Shown here: positions 23,457 to 35,996 of the stretch, piece by piece | How the letters are laid out: each line of letters begins with the position of its first letter | How positions within the stretch are numbered: the stretch's first letter is position 1 | DNA from: Lethocerus indicus | Lineage: Eukaryota > Arthropoda > Insecta > Hemiptera > Belostomatidae | Direction: 5' to 3' | Length of the DNA stretch: 64,000 nucleotides | Assembly (NCBI GenBank): GCA_019843655.1 | Contig: JACDQD010000005.1 | Location: 27,352,954 to 27,416,953 of the forward strand | Translations under genes and position numbers: made by a program | Notes under the pieces: model-generated | The model's database searches: none | The model's input: only the letters and a program-made list of their open reading frames with translations | Told to the model about the DNA's origin: nothing

Positions 23457-24289
23457 TTTCGAAACTTAGAAAAGGCATTACTCGAAAGCATTCCAATACG
23501 GTTGTATTAAAAATAGTGGTCGAAGTTGGTTATCTTAACCGCGCACTTATCATCGACCGTTACTCATTTCCGCTGTTTATCGAATATTGCCTCGTATTTA
23601 TTTGATCGCGTTAAAATCTGTTCTTATCTCTCCGTATTTTCAAATTCTACAGCTTTCTACTTGGGTCTATTCGTATTCGAATAATCTTCTCGGATTGATT
23701 ATTTCTATTTATACCTCGAATTGTTTACAGTACTCCCACCAGGATGCCAATGTCCTGGAAAGTAGGACCGGAGGGGAGGGCGTCCTTCGAACGATCGGCG
23801 TCATACGCTGCCCGATGATAATACAGCGTTACAATCGATCCTAATCTACAAATACGTGTTGGACAATATATAAAGTGATGGGACAGAAAAATTGGACCGG
23901 CGGCCATGAGGAAGGCAAAGAATATATTCGCGTCAACAGCCGGTTAGGTTATTTGACCGATTAAAAAGCCGTCGACCCATTAACTTAATAAGGAAGCGAT
24001 ATAAGTAACAACGCGAGTCTGCAATATTAAATATTGCGAGATAAATGAAATTAACAATGCGAGATAAATATTAAATCCCGAATGGTTCCATCCAGAAATA
24101 ATGCGTACGCGACGGGGTCCTTTTACGGCACCGAAGGACCCGAGGAAGACATTCCAAGGTTCTGTGAGGTAACGTCTCCAAAGTGGCGTTATAATAAGAT
24201 TAATAAAAAGTCCCGAGGGTGTATTCCAGATATTCCAAATTGTTGCCGATTTATTATTATCGCGCCGACAAAACAAATCGGCGTGATAA
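23457..24289. other. CpG-rich interval between the 82-codon ORF and the secreted-protein gene
   Basis: CpG is frequent here. A short perfect stem (GGGTCCTT...AAGGACCC, about 24116-24141) is visible. Frames of 76 to 107 codons exist on both strands but look like composition artefacts. It could act as a shared upstream region for the two flanking transcripts. Confidence 0.4.
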
Positions 24290-24452
24290 AAGTTTTCTGC
24301 CATTATCTATAGCCAAGTGACCGGGGGGAAAAAATCAGCTATGCGGTATGTATAGAAGACAGCGATAGGCCGGTTATCTGTTACCGATAATAGAGTCGGG
24401 GGCAACGGAGAGGTCACATCCTCGGAAACCGACGGGCAGAGAGTATACCAGG
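24290..24452 (+). promoter_or_regulatory. promoter region with clustered GATA sites
   Basis: Just upstream of the secreted-protein start codon the sequence carries several GATA/TATC cores within about 100 bp (cattATCTatag, agcGATAgg, ggttATCTg, ccGATAatag). A TATA-like tgtataga lies near 24350. GATA clusters are common in fat-body, gut and haemocyte genes of insects; whether that applies here is inference. Confidence 0.4.
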
Positions 24453-27070
24453 ATGCGTCCCAGCGGCTTCTTCATCTTCTGCCTTTGCCTCTTCTCGGCA
24501 ACTACCGCCAACTACACCATGGTCAACAACAGATTACACCAGGTCGTCTACGTCTATCCCAATCAGGTCAGACTCCTATTGCACTACCGACCCGCGACAC
24601 AGTAATTTCGAGTTTCAAAGGTACACCTATCCGAAGTTAACTAAGCGAAGAACTCATGCCAGAACTGGCGACGAAAACGTCGGAGGCACACCAGGAGGGC
24701 CGCTGGGGAAAAGGGCAAAAACCCGGCCACTGGAACTCGCTCGGGTCGGTTCCAAACGCGGGAAAATCGCGGACAAGAAGGGCGTCAACCCCTGCTAACC
24801 GAGGTTCTTCCCACAGTATTAAGCTCTCCAAACTTGTTAAGCAATCCGTAAATTACTGTATCGACCGTTTAACAGGCGTCGTAACCGCGAATGAACGGAA
24901 ATAGATAATTGTTAACGAACTGTTGAATTTGGAAAGGGCAGTGAAGAAAATACGGAATAGTGAAGAAGGCTGTATTTACTGGTGCGTTTTTAACTTGAAA
25001 CGGCTATTTCGGGCTATTTGCCGGTTACTTTCAGTGCGGGTGTTTTTCCGATAAAAATATCGAATATGGTATACGGTCTATTTTAAACATTAATATTTTC
25101 CACTATTCCCCGAACACGATTCGAATCTTTCCGAAAGCTAAACCAATTAAAAAGACAATTAAAAGTCTTAATACAAAAAGATAGTCTAATTCTGGGGAAG
25201 TGAATACAGAAGGTGTGGTTAAAAGGTCTGTTTTAGTATAGGTGAGAGAGGACAAGGACTTGGAGATATGCGAGAATGGGGTGGCTCGTGCTTGCGGCAT
25301 GGTCCACAAGAGGTTCTGGCTCCTGCCGCTGGTCTACCGGAACTGCAGGTGTCCACAACCGAATAAATGCTCGCACCACTGGTCGGAATACAAAGACAAC
25401 CGCAGCATTCCCATCAACAACATGGCACAATTCAAGGTGGGCACTGGGCGATTAGCTGGATAAAACCAACCACAATCAAGGCTCTGTTTATAAAAAACAA
25501 CAGACATTGACAGTGTGCTAAAGAGAGATTTCGTTGGTTAGACTGAATTAATGACATAATGCTACAGACAAGTACTAGAAGTCAACAAAACCCTCAATCT
25601 TGGTGCTATTTCGTTTTCCAGGCGCGAATAAAAAACTGATCAACACCCATAATTTACGTGAAGTTTCAGGAGGGGGGAGCCAGGCTCCGCCTACCCTTGC
25701 CCTTACAGCTTGGATGCATCAAAGTTAACTCTAGCCAAATACATACAGATTTATTTATGAAAACAATAAATTCTAATACTTCAGTTCATGGTCAAGCCCC
25801 GGGAAAAACGATTCATGGTATTTTTTTCATTTTCTAAACTTGAAAGAAATCCCTCAAATAGTAAATATGAAATATCTAGAATTTTTAAAAAATATTATCA
25901 GATGATATCAAAAAAGAACATAGGGCCATTTTTGACATGTAGTTTGCATAAATACCTTTTCCCCAAAATTGGGCAGTTTTTTAAACAGCATTTATTTACC
26001 ACACAATTATGCCTGATAAATTGGACAGTTAAAAGGCATTGTTCAATATTTCAGTTCTGTGATGACATAGCTGACATGCATATCTGCAAGGAGAATGAAA
26101 TGGGCCTGATAATGGAGGAAAAAAGATTGGTGCGTGGGCAGACTGAGAGGAACGTGACCGCACTGTGCAACTGCGTCTGGCCAACCTACTGGCAACTGGG
26201 CATACACAACACTAACGCCACTCATACCTACAACACCTACTACTGCAAAAAGGTAGGTAACATGCCAACCACAATTACTATGGGCTACTAGGCAATTTTG
26301 GACCATCACTTGCATATACCGTTACTTTTTGTAACAATCAATACTTCAACATCCACAAACTATAACAGATATAAATTAATTTTCTAGATTGACAGGAGAT
26401 TTCATTATCTACCTATTATGTCTGATTGGTTCTATATTTGATCAGGTTAGAATTGTCAGTAGGATTCTGTTAGTTAATTAGTGAGGCATCTATGATTAGA
26501 AGAGCATTCTCTGTTACCATCAGAAATATGCTTTTGTGGACCCCCTAAAGGTTTTAATAATTTTTGTATAACATAAATAATTGGTATGAAGACTTCCATG
26601 GTAAGTGAAATATTTTCTGACCAATTTTGTCATGTATAGAATTTATAATAATTATCCAGAAGTATGTATAATAATTGTACAATGCTCTGAGATCCACCAG
26701 TATTTGATTGAAATAAGAATACACTGTTACAATTGTGTGTATGGAAAGTGATAGTTCTAACCTGCTTTAAAAAATGACTGGAATGTTTTTTTTCCCGGCA
26801 ACTGTAGACTTTGACTGTAGTCAAATGGTTTAAAGGGAATGAACCCGATTTGTTGTACAAATTTTAGTGTATAAAATGTTTCACTAGCTTAAGGTGTGCC
26901 AACTGGGGGATTTCTGTGGTCACATTCGGGTAGACACCTACTCAGTCTACTATCAGTGCAAATGTCCCATGGGGAGCATCTGTGTTCGAAAGGACCCCAA
27001 ACAGAGATTTGCAGCTGAACTCCTCTACGAAGGACCAATGCACCGGGCCTACTGCCAGAAACCTATCTAG
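24453..27070 (+). CDS. secreted cysteine-rich protein, four exons, complete
   Basis: Exons 24453-24566, 25242-25436, 26055-26252 and 26888-27070 join in phase 0 to give 229 residues. Residues 1-19 are a signal peptide (MRPSGFFIFCLCLFSATTA). The rest has 16 cysteines, an even number that suits disulfide bonding, arranged as repeated modules: NCRCPQPNKC in exon 2, LCNC in exon 3, and QCKCPMGSIC in exon 4. N-glycosylation sequons occur at NYT, NRS, NVT and NAT. No membrane segment follows the signal, so it is probably extracellular. It resembles the broad class of arthropod secreted Cys-rich proteins that databases often label after centipede scoloptoxin-11; that label reflects similarity only and I would not infer a venom role. 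Intron 1 contains a family B repeat end. Confidence 0.82.
24640..24826 (+). mobile_element. diverged family B repeat in intron 1
   Basis: The right end (24801-24824) matches the arm of the foldback element at 22583-22651. A degenerate inverted match (AAGCGAAGAACTC, near 24642) could be the left end, giving an element of about 185 bp. The interior is GC-rich. Confidence 0.4.
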
Positions 27071-28933
27071 ACTAATAGCTCCATCAAATTCATCATCCAT
27101 TATCCAATGAGAAAATTGAGACATATGCGTGAGCTGAACTTTAAGATTGGATCCAATGTTAACACATTAAGTTCTGATTTTAACTTTGTAGTTCGTAAAG
27201 ATAAGCTATGCTGCTTATCTCTGATCAAATCATCTGCTCCACGATCAAATATTCTGAGTTGAGAACTATTTCAATACAGCATTTATTTCTAAATCTGTTC
27301 TCTTTATGGTCCAGATTATTCATTTTTTATAATCAAAATCTGTGAGAAGTGTGGAAAAAAAGTGTAAGGCTTAAATTCTCCTTACTGGAGGCTTAAAGTA
27401 AAAATAGTAGGAAAACTATTCACCCCAGAAAATTTGTACCAAGGAACACATGATCACATATATATATAAAAAATAAATAACAGATCAAATTCTTTCCACA
27501 GTCCATTGTGAAGTAATTTTTCACTATTTTTGAAATATGTATGTGACTAACTTACTCACTATGTACGAATATTGAAATAATGAATCTTTCTTTTGTTAGT
27601 AGGTCTTATTAACCATTTATTACCCTGAGTCACCAAGCAAACATTTTATATGTTAATTACACAATAACAAAACACTATAATAACACAATGAAATATTTAT
27701 GGATAATTTAAAATTATGTATGAATATAACTTAAACACTTTAGGTTTAATAGTTTTATAGTGATACTCTTGGATTGATGATAAATAATATTAGTTAAAGA
27801 CAGCATAAGCAAACACGAGCCCACTATCAGAACAATTCCGATTTACAATGTAAGTATGAATAGTTACAGAAAAGGAGTATTTATAATAATGTCTAGACAT
27901 GTTAGATGTAAAATTTAAAAAAAAGTCAATGTTAAAACGATTTTTTAGTTATGTTCCTGTAATAATAAAGAAATTAAAACACCTGTTTTTTTTTTACACG
28001 AAATCTCAGGTAAAGAATTAAACCTGTTGTTTCAGAGAGATTTTAGTTGAGTGCACCCTTGCGCCACCCTCAGGGGGGCGCCAGCATTGTGGTGCATGTG
28101 CACCCTACGAACTTTAATTAAAAATGATAATTTAAGCGTATAGTGATGATGTTCCAAAGAAGGGAGACCCCCAACACAAACATCAAATTCTGATATTGAA
28201 TGACTAAATTGATAAATAACTTGATAGGGAATGTAGATAATGCTTGTATTGTGGAATATTATTATGCTTTATTAAGGACTATTTTGTTTACTTCTAACAT
28301 CTTACATGAACACTTCAGATCTAATTAATTTAAACTGCATTCAAACATTTAAATTTGAATAATGCAACATATCAGTTGGTAGAATATGGAACTTTTACCA
28401 TGAAATAGTTTCTTATGCAAAAGGGGGAGTAGTGGAGGTGTATTGTAGTGAGGTATCATTTTTTAGACTAACAACTTTTTTTTAAAGCCCAAAATACATA
28501 AACAAATATTACTTATGGCACATATCTTATAGCCAAAATTACAGATTGTTAATTAAATGCAGTATTCCAGCTAATTTGTGCCACAGGCTTTTGGTAGACC
28601 CTTGGCACCTATACTGATCAATTAAAAAATATTTTCCAGTAAACAGATGGATCATATTGAGTATTGTGATTATACAAAAGGGGGTGTTCTATGTACATAT
28701 TACACACAAAGGAATCCTCAAGTTAAAATAGGAATATAGTGAAATTGGGTAAAAATGATATACCCTGTTCTACCATGATTCTACATGATTCAATGTTCTA
28801 CCATTGAATACAAATTCAATAAAATGCTTTGATAAATAACTCTATAACTTTATGCCTCTGTCTGACAATAATAATGCCTATAAAGCTAACCAATATGAAA
28901 CAAAATTACCATTTAAACAAAATATAGACTAAC
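27071..28933. other. convergent intergenic interval
   Basis: AT-rich, CpG-poor DNA between the ends of the secreted-protein gene (+) and the CDYL-like gene (-). The last exon of the CDYL-like gene should lie here, but I could not find a frame matching a crotonase C-terminus. A short GC-rich patch at about 28050-28110 (including cagggGGGCGCCagc) stands out and is unexplained. Confidence 0.5.
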
Positions 28934-31900
28934 CTGTGAGCTTTGGTTGGCAATGGGTAGGCTGGAAGCTATTAGTTCCCTGTTGAAGTTTTCAACTGGC
29001 AGGAGTTTTGTAACAAGGCCACACTGGTGGGCTTCGGCTGCTGTCATCTTAGTACAACCAATTAGCAACTTGTTTGCCTACATTTCAAACAGAATACAAT
29101 AAGTTAATAACCTGGATGATCAGTTTGGGAATGTTTAATCCACAGAAAAACAGGTTTCTTTAATTCATATTTACTAACATTTTTGACCCACACTCTTATG
29201 ATTTGTCCCTTATCCAACATCTACTATCACTCTATATGGACATTTTTTGGGCAGTGGTTTTGAATTTTCTACTTTATGTAGAAATGTGGAAAGTTAAACT
29301 GCAGTTTACACAAGGTTTGAATCAAATTTTATTTAATTATGTTACATCTCTCGGAGCAAAGAATTAGGCCCATCAAAATTGTTTTATTCCTAATTCCATC
29401 AAACAAATTATATACTATATTCTTCCACAAAACATAAAATTCAGACATTGTATTATGTTACAAGGTCATGATTAATTTTGAGTCAAACCTAATTTTATTA
29501 TTTTATTCACTACATCAAGAGCATAATGCCTCTTATGCAATCCACATGCATCTATTTCAAACAACAATGTGTCTTCTGCAGTTTTTACATTAACCATAGC
29601 TTTACCACATAGAGAATTTCAAACTTACAAATCGTTTGCAAAAAATAACTTCAATATATATTTCCATCATTAAATAGATGAAAGTCAGCACAAATACTAA
29701 AGGAAAATGCAGAGTTGTTGTACTTTTCCTACTGAAATACAAAGTGAGTCATTTTGATACGTCCTGTAAACCTAGGGTTAATATCCCAGAAGGATCTTAC
29801 AGTTCATGTATCATGTTTGGAGTGTGAGATACTAGATGTTTGTATTGATAACATGATAACCCAATCTAAAAGGCCCCTTGTTTTTTCATTGAACTAATGT
29901 TATGGCCGTTTAATAGTTTTCAACTGAAATTGTGAGATAGTTTACCCATTTGAGGCCTACGGCGTGGGGTAGGGCTAATGTGGCTGCCGCTTCTGGGACA
30001 TAACCGAGGTGGGTATACGGAGTGTGGAACGTCGAGCTGTGAGTAGCAACTACGAGGTCGCAGTAAGCCAGCACTACCACTCCAAGCCCGACAGCGGCTC
30101 CGTTCACTCCCACTATCACTGGTTTCCTCAGCATGCACAACTTGCACACAAATTGCCTGCAATATGACAAAAATATCATTTAATAAACACAACACGATGG
30201 TTAGTCCTTTGTCCGCACAATATCTATCTTGGTTTGAAAATTACTGAAAACTAAATTTGTAAAAAACATGCACTGCCTAAAATTTAACTTTTTGTTATGT
30301 AAAGTTTTTTGCCCCAGGTTTATACAAGCTAATGCCTATTAAGTTGATTTAAACTTGGGTTATAACACCTAGGGTATAGTTTATTATACCCCTAATGAGA
30401 ATCAATCTTGCACTTTGTTTTAAAGCTTCATGCTTTGCTTTAAGCTTTTCAAGGTTTATTTATTATTGTTTCCACGAATATTTCCTTAAAATTAGAACAT
30501 ATTCTGCATTTGAAAAATTGAGTTTGAATTAAGTGTGTATCTTAATAAATCTTTAATATGACTCAAGTTAGAAAACAATGAATAAATCTCCTTAATTAGT
30601 AGAACCAGATTGGGAAACATTGAGAATTAAATGAATTGAAAAAAGGACTAAAAAATTAAGATTAACGTAATGAAAGAACAAAATGATTTGTGGAACAATA
30701 CATTAATGTAACAACACTGTAATAATTAAAACAATCCCGCCACGAGTTCATCAATGCTACATTATGCAAACTGCATCATGACATCTTGCATCAAAGTTAT
30801 CATTAAATACCTTTGTTCCAAATCACAAAAATATTTAGGCAATGAATGAAAACATTATGAAATTTGAATTTATAACAATTTTGTGTCACCAAATAGGGTG
30901 AAAAAATTATAGTACAACCTCAATACATATCAACCCTACTTGTAGAAGTAATTATCTGAACATACTTAAGTGCAGTCGCCATTTCTGTAGCGACATTCTT
31001 CCTGATCTCCAAATTCTCGTGTAAAAGTGCTGGCAGGTCGAGTCCATTGCAAAAAATGTCACCCTGGCAAGTGAGAAGTATTGCCTGGCATTTTGAATCC
31101 TGAGACAGCTCCTCTAACAGTGTTGTCATCTCCCTTAATACCTTGGAAACATTTATTCTCATTTGAGATAACATTTTTTTTTTCTTTGACCCAGATATGG
31201 TCAACATTTTTAAATTAGTTTTTGTTTTAGACTGATTAGAGCGAATTAGTTAAAACATCATCTCATCATAGATTTGAAAATATATTTTCATACATAATTA
31301 AATATAATACCATATATTTAAAAATAACATTAAACAAACAGTAAAATAGTGAAATTAAAATGATATTTTTATTTATAAATATTTATTTTTTATCTTGATC
31401 AATATTGCAGATTCTCATAAATGACAGTGAAATTTACCTGGGAGTTGAATGCCTGGGGCAAATAAGTTGAAACTGGGGCAATATTGACGTGGACTAAACT
31501 CTGAATACGCCTCAATTGTAGTTCCTTGTACACGTGTCTGCCACTGTCCAACTGTCGCATGTAACACTCATTTTCTGCTGTTTCCAATGAGAAACTGTCT
31601 ATAAAATGAAAACAGACAACCTCTAGTAATATAAAAGCATATATAAATAACATCCATGAGTTGAATATATATTTCTTTCACTTGATTAATGATTTAATTC
31701 TAATTTTCTTTCAATGTGTTATACAGTCAATTTGTTCGATACTTGCTTCATACATTTACACTTGAGTCAAAATACCTGATGAGTAATCCATCTACATTAC
31801 TTCAGCACTCTTAAAAGAGCCAATTTTGTCATATAATGTGACAATTTCTTATTAGTCCTTCAGCAGCACAGGATTTTATCAGAATTCTAATTAAGCCTCA

Positions 31901-34334
31901 CCCAACCCAGTGATTTGTTTGGTCTCTAAATTTGTTTATTTTGTATCTTCGCAAAACTAATATTGTTGCATTTTAATACCTATTAAATTCATTAACATTA
32001 TGAAACATACTTATATATGAAAATTTTTTAAATCAAGACAGTGTATGTTTAATTAATTTACAATGTATTTTTTTCTCTTTGTTTATATAGTATACAATTG
32101 GAAGCTTTAACCTTTAAGCATTTCAATGTAATTTAGGATAATGAATTTGTTGAAGCTATGGTAATTCTGCAAAGGTGTCAATAATCAGAGTAAGCAACTG
32201 CCACATAGCAAGCCCCCCCCCCATATAAGTAAAACACAAAATTATTCTCTATAGGGATTACCTCATTCATAGGTGCATTAATCTTGACTAATGGGTCTTA
32301 ATCTAACTTAGCCCAAACACCCAGGTACAAGGATTGACAAAGTTAACTTAAACTGTCAACATTATATTCCAGTGGTGTAGCATATTCAATCAAATTTTAA
32401 CATTAATCCAGGTGTACACTTGGTCAGCCTAGGGTAAAATTCTGAGTTAACATGCTCACTAAGTTCTTTTAAATATTTAATATTTATGGACAAATCGAGA
32501 TACCTTCGATTACAATTTTTGAAGATGATGCTGGGCTGCTCAAATCCAAAAACTCGTGTTCAATTTTATTTACATTAGGAACAGTGTTGGATATGGCAGC
32601 TGCTGCTGTTTCTATGACAGGTTCGACGTCATCCGTCAACCAATCCTCCTCAACCATTTTCCACACTTCACTATTTATACACGTCACTTTAGTTGTCCTT
32701 GTTGTCAAGTTGGTCTTCTTATCTATCAGACTTAGGGGGTTTTCTGTTGAACTGACCTCCCCTGAAGATGAATCCACGATAACTGCCACTTCTAGTGTTG
32801 GTTTGGCCTCTTCAGGCTGGGGACATGAGTCAATATGATGGGGAGGCTCTGATGAAGATACAGCTTGCCCCTGTTTTGAAATACCAGCTTTCAATTTGGT
32901 GGCAAATTCTGACTGTAATCTCTCTTTAAGACCATTTTTATTTTGTTGAATCAATTGCTTGATCATTTCCGAATGTTCCGGTTGTAATTTGAGTTCTTTA
33001 CATTTCATTTCTATGAGCCTCTCCGTCTTTTCAGATATTTTAATTTGTTTGGGTGTCGGAGATAACTGCATTCCGTCTGTATTACAGTTTGAGAATACCA
33101 ACGGATCTGAAGATACGGGAGGTTGTGGCAAGGGTGTGCTACAGTGAACAACACCTGTTCTTACTGTAGGAGAGGAGTCTATTTTGTTGCTTTGAATATC
33201 GGAGGAATTGGCCAACGGTTTGCTGATAACGGTAGGTGACTTTTCTTGCTCGATACTCATTCTTCTAGGGCTGTTACTTCGGCTAGAATACGAACTGCTC
33301 GAAGAATGCCTACGAATAATTTTGGAGGCTTCGGCAGGTGAAGCGAATGTAAAATTTTCTTGCTGCTCTGAATGTTCAGAATCTAGAGAATCCACGGAGA
33401 GTTTCCTCGGTTTGTTTTCTGAGGAGGATGTCCTGTGCCTGAGGTTGATACCGGAAGGGCTGGCGGCAGAGGCCCCACCGAGTATCGCCTGTTTCACTTC
33501 CTGCGCCTTTTTCATAAGCGCCTTCTTCATGCGTCTTTTTGAAGGGAGAAGGCCCACCTTTGTATCGTTATTCCCTTTCTCAATGGCATAAAGCATATTA
33601 ATTGCTCCCTCATCTTGTAATAACATTTCCAATTCTCTGTTTTCCCCCTTGCTCCTTTTTCTGGTGTTCACTTTTCCCGTTTCATTTTTTACACTCTGGG
33701 CACTCCCTGATGAAACCTCATTGTTGTTACTTTCCTGCAGCTTCTTGGGACGGCCTCTCTTTCTCGAGAACTCCATCAACTGCTTCAACGCTAACTTTTT
33801 TTCAAGTTCCGGATCCAACTTGTTTTCCATCTTGTATGGCCCTCTGGAAAGGCGAGCCGGTGCTTTTGCTCCGAGTTTTGGCTTGGGTATTTCTAAATAA
33901 TGTGTTTCGGCTCCATCTTGTAAAATGCTAAGTAGTTCCCTAGCATCCAAATCAGTGTTCTTCCCTTCTTCATTGGTTTTCTGGACTTTTGAAGGGGGCG
34001 TGCCCACTTCGTTAACAGGTACTTCCGCAGTTTTTGACCTGACGACTCTTTTTGCTAATCTCTGGGCCAACTTCATTGTAAATATGACATCTCCTCCTTC
34101 GGGTCGACGTTGGGGATGTTTCCTCTTTGACCTTTCCAATATTTCCTGCGCTATGTCCTGTGGGCTAAGTATTGGGCTGGTTAGCGATTTGTGTCTCTGC
34201 CCTTTCTGCAGTTGTGCTTGTCCCACATCAACGTTTTCGCTGCTCTGAGTTCTGCCTGCCACAACGCTACTCGATATCGAGTTGTTCAGGCTCGAAACTT
34301 CCGACTTGGGCTCCGTTTTCACGGAATTGGCCAT
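28934..34334 (-). CDS. CDYL/ECI-like crotonase-fold protein with AT-hook, 3' exon missing
   Basis: Exons in order: 34334-32504, 31598-31438, 31231-30966, 30156-29946, 29077-28934, about 871 codons. The first exon codes for about 610 disordered, charged residues with an AT-hook (KRGRPKK, near residue 195), Ser-rich stretches and KR clusters, pointing to the nucleus. No chromodomain is present. Exons 3-5 form the crotonase domain: oxyanion-hole parts GDIFCNGLDL and GVNGAAVGLG, then STFHTPYTHLGYVPEAAAT, closest to CDYL and ECI2. A Glu stands in the VPEA position, where ECI isomerases carry a catalytic Glu. The final exon ends with a good donor (CAG gttagt); a read-through would stop after five more codons, while homologues need about 45 more residues. 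It may bind chromatin and a CoA ester or HDACs; that role is inferred from CDYL. Confidence 0.82.
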
Positions 34335-35090
34335 TTTTCTTCAGAGAATTTTCACGAATTTACACGAAACAGTCATTTATCGGAAACCGATACAATGGGG
34401 GAGATAGTGCATTGGAAACGAACACCGAAAACTCGAGCGCGTTATAAAACGAACGGAGAAGGTTCACATCGCACTACTAGCCGACGACGATAGCCGAGAA
34501 ACGCCAATTCGGGAAAAAGGAGGCCGTCACCATATCATCCACGGATACAGTGAGCACGCAGAAATCAAACCGAGAAATCGATCGACTCCTCTTCGGAGGT
34601 TATAATACTAGAGGTCGGAAGGAAACCTGAGAACCTACACTTAACTTTAAACTATCGTGAACTGGAAAAAAAGGGCAACTCAAAGAGCGGAGTAAGTGGA
34701 CAGCAGACCGAAAACGAACTAACGAGTCCTACATGTCGGTGGTGGCGGAAAAAAACACCGTCGATTTTCTGACCACAGCTATTATTCACGTTGGCTATTT
34801 AACGCGGCCTTCTCTATATAACAAGACTAAAAAGTACATGGTCGAACGTCAATATTTAAAAACACATTAATATAATAGCGTCTAAAAAGTAACAGCCATT
34901 AAAGGTATACAATACAAAACTGATAGGCTGCGTAACTGCGTTCCGAAATCCACAGCTTCCTATGAGTCGCCTTATCTAAACTTTTTCCGTATATTTTCGC
35001 GTCGAATGTTCGCCCGCCAGACGAAAATTAAATCGGGATCTACGATTTAATAAATAAATACGGACCAACTGGACCTATATATTAATGGGA
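34335..35090 (-). promoter_or_regulatory. 5' region of the CDYL-like gene
   Basis: CpG-rich DNA directly upstream of the ATG at 34334, in contrast to the CpG-poor gene body. It is expected to hold the 5' UTR and promoter. No TATA box is obvious. A candidate poly(A) signal of a separate minus-strand transcript sits at its far end (35099-35104). Confidence 0.4.
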
Positions 35091-35202
35091 TATTGAAGTT
35101 TATTTTTATAGGTACTTAGGCTGATGTCATAGAATAGACTTGGTGGCGATCTGTTTTTGATTATCTCCTCCCTAATCAGATTTGACTTTTCTTCAAATGT
35201 TC

Positions 35203-35296
35203 CTATAGTATGATCTGCGGAGGGTCCATTTTGAGGAGCGATAAAAGCCGATTCAATGGTTCAATTTGTATTTCTGGTGCCCCACTTATGTAGAAA
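35203..35296 (-). CDS. candidate terminal exon of an unidentified gene
   Basis: After a strong acceptor (tttattttccag) an open frame reads FYISGAPEIQIEPLNRLLSL, continues for 10 more residues and stops. AATAAA follows 99 nt later (35099-35104). Composition looks like a real C-terminus, but no upstream exon could be linked and I do not recognise it. A second open frame overlaps it (reading NGPSADHTIGTFEEKSNLIR further on), so a frameshifted pseudogene is another reading. Confidence 0.3.
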
Positions 35297-35870
35297 CTGG
35301 AAAATAAATTGCAATTCAGAATAGATAATTATTTAGGTCGGTAGCCACATCGATGCTTTTAATTGACATAGTAGTCGGACACTAACTGTTAATTTTATTA
35401 CGATTTTGAATATTGGCGGGTAAACTACGGGTGGGTATCTTCAATTTTGATTTTTCGGTGAAACTTATGCATCGGAAAATGTTTTGTAATTCTTTGGTTA
35501 ATATAGAAGCATAATAGATCGTCTCGAAATACCAAAAGTATACACAACTGAACAAATGGGTATTCTTTTTTTTAAATAATGAATTTATGTTGATATTTCT
35601 TAAATTAACAATTTTCAGTACAGGTTTATTTCGGTACCTCCAAGAGTTCGTAAGGGAACGTCAACCCCTATCCCCCCCCCCCCATGGCAGGGGAAGTTGT
35701 TGTTTCCCCATTATTTCCGACTCGTCTTCATAGTCTACTATTCAACCAATCGAAAGAAACACAAAATAAGACGTTTTCCCAGTTGGATTTAACCAACCTG
35801 TCGAAGGGGTTAAACAAGTAACAAACGAGACAAGAAATGGGTGAAGCATTGCTGTAATAGTCAGAACAAT

Positions 35871-35996
35871 ATGGCCGCAACAGTGGCGGCAGGAGTGGGA
35901 ACCCAATGTACCAAAGTTACCTCTAACCCAATTATGTATTTTGCTTATTATAACCTAAATTGTTTACCATTTACAAAAACAATTAAGTTGAAGTAA
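35871..35996 (+). CDS. candidate 41-residue ORF or first exon
   Basis: ATG in good context (gaacaatATGG) opens MAATVAAGVGTQCTKV and continues to a stop at 35996. A coding-looking plus-strand frame at about 36160-36398 (HLINELLVASKNPVRIFS, then HFNLDGNEEESKYTAEF) would join in phase if the weak donor AAA-gttacc were used with the acceptor aaacag. Neither part has a recognised homologue and the splice is poor. Confidence 0.2.
   Translation: MAATVAAGVGTQCTKVTSNPIMYFAYYNLNCLPFTKTIKLK

Noticed and set aside
32584..34248. Several plus-strand ORFs of 60 to 127 codons
   Set aside because: Antisense shadows of the 610-codon first exon of the CDYL-like gene.
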